NCBI GenBank assembly: GCA_900766055.1
Contig: CAAFTZ010000045.1
Location: 1-26,325 of the forward strand
Length of the DNA stretch: 26,325 nt
Direction of reading: 5' to 3'
Source: an uncultured Parasutterella sp.
GTDB taxonomy: Bacteria > Pseudomonadota > Gammaproteobacteria > Burkholderiales > Burkholderiaceae_F
Program-made: the position numbers and the translations under genes
Notes under the pieces: generated by a model
The model's database searches: none
Told to the model about the DNA's origin: nothing
What the model saw: only the letters and a program-made list of their open reading frames with translations
In this document: piece by piece, positions 24,316 to 26,325 of the stretch
Layout: each line of letters opens with the position of its first letter
How positions within the stretch are numbered: the first letter of the stretch is position 1

Positions 24316-25688
24316 TTTCTGCGGCCACTTCCACCCAACAGAACAGCGACTTCTCTCTTCTCTCCGGAGACCGGTCTTGAGAAATTTTGCTGAACAGCCT
24401 TCTTCCCAGATGTGCGACCCGGAACGTAGGGCTGTGAGAAAAACGGATCCTCCGGCTTGCGAGGAGCTTTCCAAGTATCTGTACTTGAGGAAAACTTTCG
24501 TGGAAATCTTGCTCCCTTGCGAGGTTCAGGATCAAGTTCCTGCGGCACCAAATTGATTTTCGTCAATTTGCGAATTGCGTCAAAACTCTTTCTATCCTTA
24601 TCTGTAACGAGCATTAATGCCAGACCTGAGCTTCCAGCGCGACCGGTTCTGCCGATTCGATGAACATAGTCCTCAGGAACAAATGGAACGTCGTAATTAA
24701 TCACGAGCGGCAGCTCAGCAATGTCTAGTCCGCGGGCTGCGACATCGGTTGCCACCATGATATTTAAGGCTCCGTCTTTGAAGTCCTTCAACAACTTCAG
24801 ACGCTCTTCCTGAGTCTTGTCGCCATGAATCGCATCGGCGTTAAATCCGCATTTTTCTAATTCACGCGCAAGTCGACGAGCCGTCAACTTAGCATTAACG
24901 AATACGATTGTCTGGAGCGGTTTGCCGTCAGAATCCTCTCCACGAGTTTTCAAAAGTTCTACCAGAGCATCGGTTTTTTGGAGTTCATTAACCGAGAAGA
25001 CCTCTTGTTTGATAGTGGCAGCTGTGGCGTTTTGACGAGCCACCTCGATGACCACAGGATCCGTTAAGAAATTTCCGGCTAACTTCTTAATTTCCAGAGA
25101 GAAAGTGGCCGAGAACATCAGATTCTGGCGCTTTTTAGGAAGCGCATTCAGAATCCTGGAAATATCGGGCAGGAAGCCCATATCCAGCATGCGGTCGGCT
25201 TCATCCAAAATGACGATACCGCACTGATTCAGATTGGTATTTCTCTGCTCTAGATGATCCAATAAGCGTCCTGGTGTCGCAATCAAAATCTCCACGCCCC
25301 TCCTTAATGCCTCAGCTTGAGGTTTGATATCCACGCCGCCATAAACAACGCCAATTCGGATAGGCGTATCAGCTGCGTAATTTGAAAGTGCCCCTGCTGT
25401 TTGATCTGCCAACTCTCTTGTCGGGGATAGAATCAAAACTCGTACAGGATGACGTGCCGGAGATGTGCTTGTATTTGCTAATGGCAAAAGTTTTTGAAGA
25501 ACAGGAAGTCCAAAACTAGCGGTTTTGCCGGTTCCGGTCTGGGCCGCTCCCATAACGTCGCGTCCTTGAAGAACGACTGGGATTGCCTTACATTGGATCG
25601 CGGTCGGCTTTGTATATCCCATTCGTTTAATTGCGGAAAGCAAATTAGGGGCTAATCCAAACTGTTCAAAATCTTGACACTCTGCCAT
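24312..25688 (-). CDS. rhlE: DEAD-box RNA helicase, RhlE type
   Basis: An ATP-dependent RNA helicase of 458 residues, probably acting in ribosome assembly or RNA turnover. Motifs in order: the Q-motif (FEQFGL...PTAIQ), AQTGTGKT (49-56), PTRELA (89-94), TPGR (138-141), DEAD (162-165), SAT (193-195), ATDVAARGLD (313-322) and HRIGRTGR (343-350). The C-terminal 75 residues are basic and low in complexity (RKFSSS, KAPRKPED, SGRRN), as in RhlE. The 5' leader is AT-rich and the ribosome site is weak, a feature sometimes seen in cold-regulated helicase genes (inference). It is convergent with gluQ. Confidence 0.92.
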   Translation of the reverse strand: MAECQDFEQFGLAPNLLSAIKRMGYTKPTAIQCKAIPVVLQGRDVMGAAQTGTGKTASFGLPVLQKLLPLANTSTSPARHPVRVLILSPTRELADQTAGALSNYAADTPIRIGVVYGGVDIKPQAEALRRGVEILIATPGRLLDHLEQRNTNLNQCGIVILDEADRMLDMGFLPDISRILNALPKKRQNLMFSATFSLEIKKLAGNFLTDPVVIEVARQNATAATIKQEVFSVNELQKTDALVELLKTRGEDSDGKPLQTIVFVNAKLTARRLARELEKCGFNADAIHGDKTQEERLKLLKDFKDGALNIMVATDVAARGLDIAELPLVINYDVPFVPEDYVHRIGRTGRAGSSGLALMLVTDKDRKSFDAIRKLTKINLVPQELDPEPRKGARFPRKFSSSTDTWKAPRKPEDPFFSQPYVPGRTSGKKAVQQNFSRPVSGEKREVAVLLGGSGRRN

Positions 25689-25722
25689 TTAACTATTTTT
25701 TCAAAAAAATCCTAAAAGGGAC

Positions 25723-25728
25723 ATTCTA
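25723..25728 (-). promoter_or_regulatory. candidate rhlE -10 box
   Basis: TAGAAT on the minus strand, one mismatch from consensus, 35 bases before the rhlE ATG. No matching -35 seen. Confidence 0.35.
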
Positions 25729-25748
25729 CAACTCTAGAGCTTGCGCTT

Positions 25749-25968
25749 ATTGTGCTCGACCATGAATAGGCACAATGGATGAAGAGCTTTCATCCTTCGA
25801 AGCCATCTGACTGATAGATGGGATGTTCTTTAATCGATATTGTGATTTTATTAATATTTTTAGTGTGCTAAGTTATAAGGCAAAACCTTCTCTTTCGCAT
25901 TAGAAAGAGAAGCCTAAAAGACTTTGTAGATGATAGTGAATTAATACGAATAGAAAGATAGTTTCTAT
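25749..25968. other. hairpin-rich non-coding region between rhlE and the CRISPR array
   Basis: No ORF with a credible start lies in the 387 bases between rhlE and the array. Instead five perfect inverted repeats follow one another: 25749-25755/25770-25776 (7 bp), 25777-25783/25789-25795 (7 bp, directly abutting), 25803-25808/25816-25821 (6 bp), 25887-25896/25903-25912 (10 bp, CTTCTCTTTC) and 25950-25956/25962-25968 (7 bp). A weak promoter (TTAATA 25851-25856, 17 bases, TATAAG 25874-25879) points right and would start RNA at the fourth hairpin. On the minus strand the fourth hairpin is followed by GGTTTTG and could end the CRISPR transcript. Either a structured RNA or CRISPR trailer DNA. Confidence 0.35.
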
Positions 25969-26075
25969 CAATTCCGACCCTTTTCTCCCAAAGATTTCTA
26001 ACAACAATACCTAAAACAGTATGTAACTACGGTTCATCGGGCACCTGAAATTAAACCGTTGAAAATCCATCATTA

Positions 26076-26104
26076 AGGTTCATCCTCTCCTGCGCGGGGA
26101 ACTC
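26076..26104 (-). repeat. degenerate terminal CRISPR repeat
   Basis: This leftmost repeat differs from the other three in the 5' arm of its hairpin (plus-strand CCTCTCCTGCG instead of CCCCGCTTGCG) and has A instead of C at its outer base. The changes break the stem. Decay of the last repeat marks the oldest, leader-distal end of an array. Confidence 0.85.
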
Positions 26105-26325
26105 TCTTGCAGGGCCAACGGCTGTCCGTGCACAGTCGGTTCATCCCCGCTTGCGCGGGGAACTCTTCATCAGCCCACATACCGCTAGACATGACGCCGG
26201 TTCATCCCCGCTTGCGCGGGGAACTCCATATTGATAATCGCCTGAATGTTTCGGGCCACGGTTCATCCCCGCTTGCGCGGGGAACTCAACGAAACAACCG
26301 ACAATCCCGGGGCCACTTCCGGTTC
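26076..26325 (-). CRISPR. type I-E CRISPR array, leader-distal end
   Basis: Four repeats of 29 bases (26076-26104, 26137-26165, 26198-26226, 26259-26287) and the first six bases of a fifth (26320-26325) are separated by four different spacers of exactly 32 bases, giving the 61-base period of type I-E. On the minus strand the repeat reads GAGTTCCCCGCGC...ATGAACCG, close to the E. coli I-E repeat, with an 8-base 5' handle ATGAACCG and a GC-rich hairpin for Cas6e. Canonical orientation means transcription leftwards, with leader and probably the cas genes to the right of the window. The array continues off the edge, so its size is unknown. Confidence 0.97.

Noticed and set aside
25851..26075. AT-rich stretch left of the array taken as the CRISPR leader
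   Set aside because: The I-E repeat faces the other way and the leftmost repeat is the decayed one, so this side is leader-distal.

Overview
The window reads as chromosomal DNA of a betaproteobacterium. The gene content and several neighbourhoods (argH divergent from hemC-hemD, pmbA divergent from darP followed by mogA, trxB and a Smr gene divergent from ftsK, a lolA close to ftsK) match what is known of Burkholderiales. The moderate GC content and the molybdenum-cofactor genes would fit a host-associated Sutterellaceae-type organism. That family-level placement is inference only. Almost every gene is an intact housekeeping gene, coding density is high, and I saw no transposase, integrase, rRNA or tRNA gene.

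Layout: (1) 1-1501, a possible tiny ORF and a long RloB-type TOPRIM-like gene, the only clearly accessory protein gene. (2) 1691-4323, mobA-moeA (molybdenum cofactor) running into a convergent, overlapping metallophosphoesterase. (3) 4661-7293, lolA on the minus strand, then a pyrimidine module on the plus strand: a 43-codon leader peptide, a pause hairpin and a terminator directly before a CodA-like amidohydrolase gene and pyrE. (4) 7347-11604, ftsK divergent from trxB-smr. (5) 11659-16078, minus-strand genes nadE-glnB and hemC-hemD-ppa. (6) 16278-18833, argH convergent with a class II ilvE. (7) 18941-23390, pmbA divergent from darP and a mogA fused to a complete alpha/beta-hydrolase, then an MscS channel. 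(8) 23449-25688, gluQ (RBS embedded in a terminator-like hairpin) overlapping a convergent rhlE. (9) 25689-26325, a hairpin-rich non-coding stretch and the leader-distal end of a type I-E CRISPR array that runs off the right edge.

The points most worth following are the MogA-carboxylesterase fusion, the pyrBI-like attenuator controlling a CodA-like enzyme that carries Gln where CodA has its catalytic Glu, the RloB protein with a long unassigned N-terminal region, the overlap of a terminator-like hairpin with the gluQ Shine-Dalgarno, and the run of perfect hairpins between rhlE and the CRISPR array.
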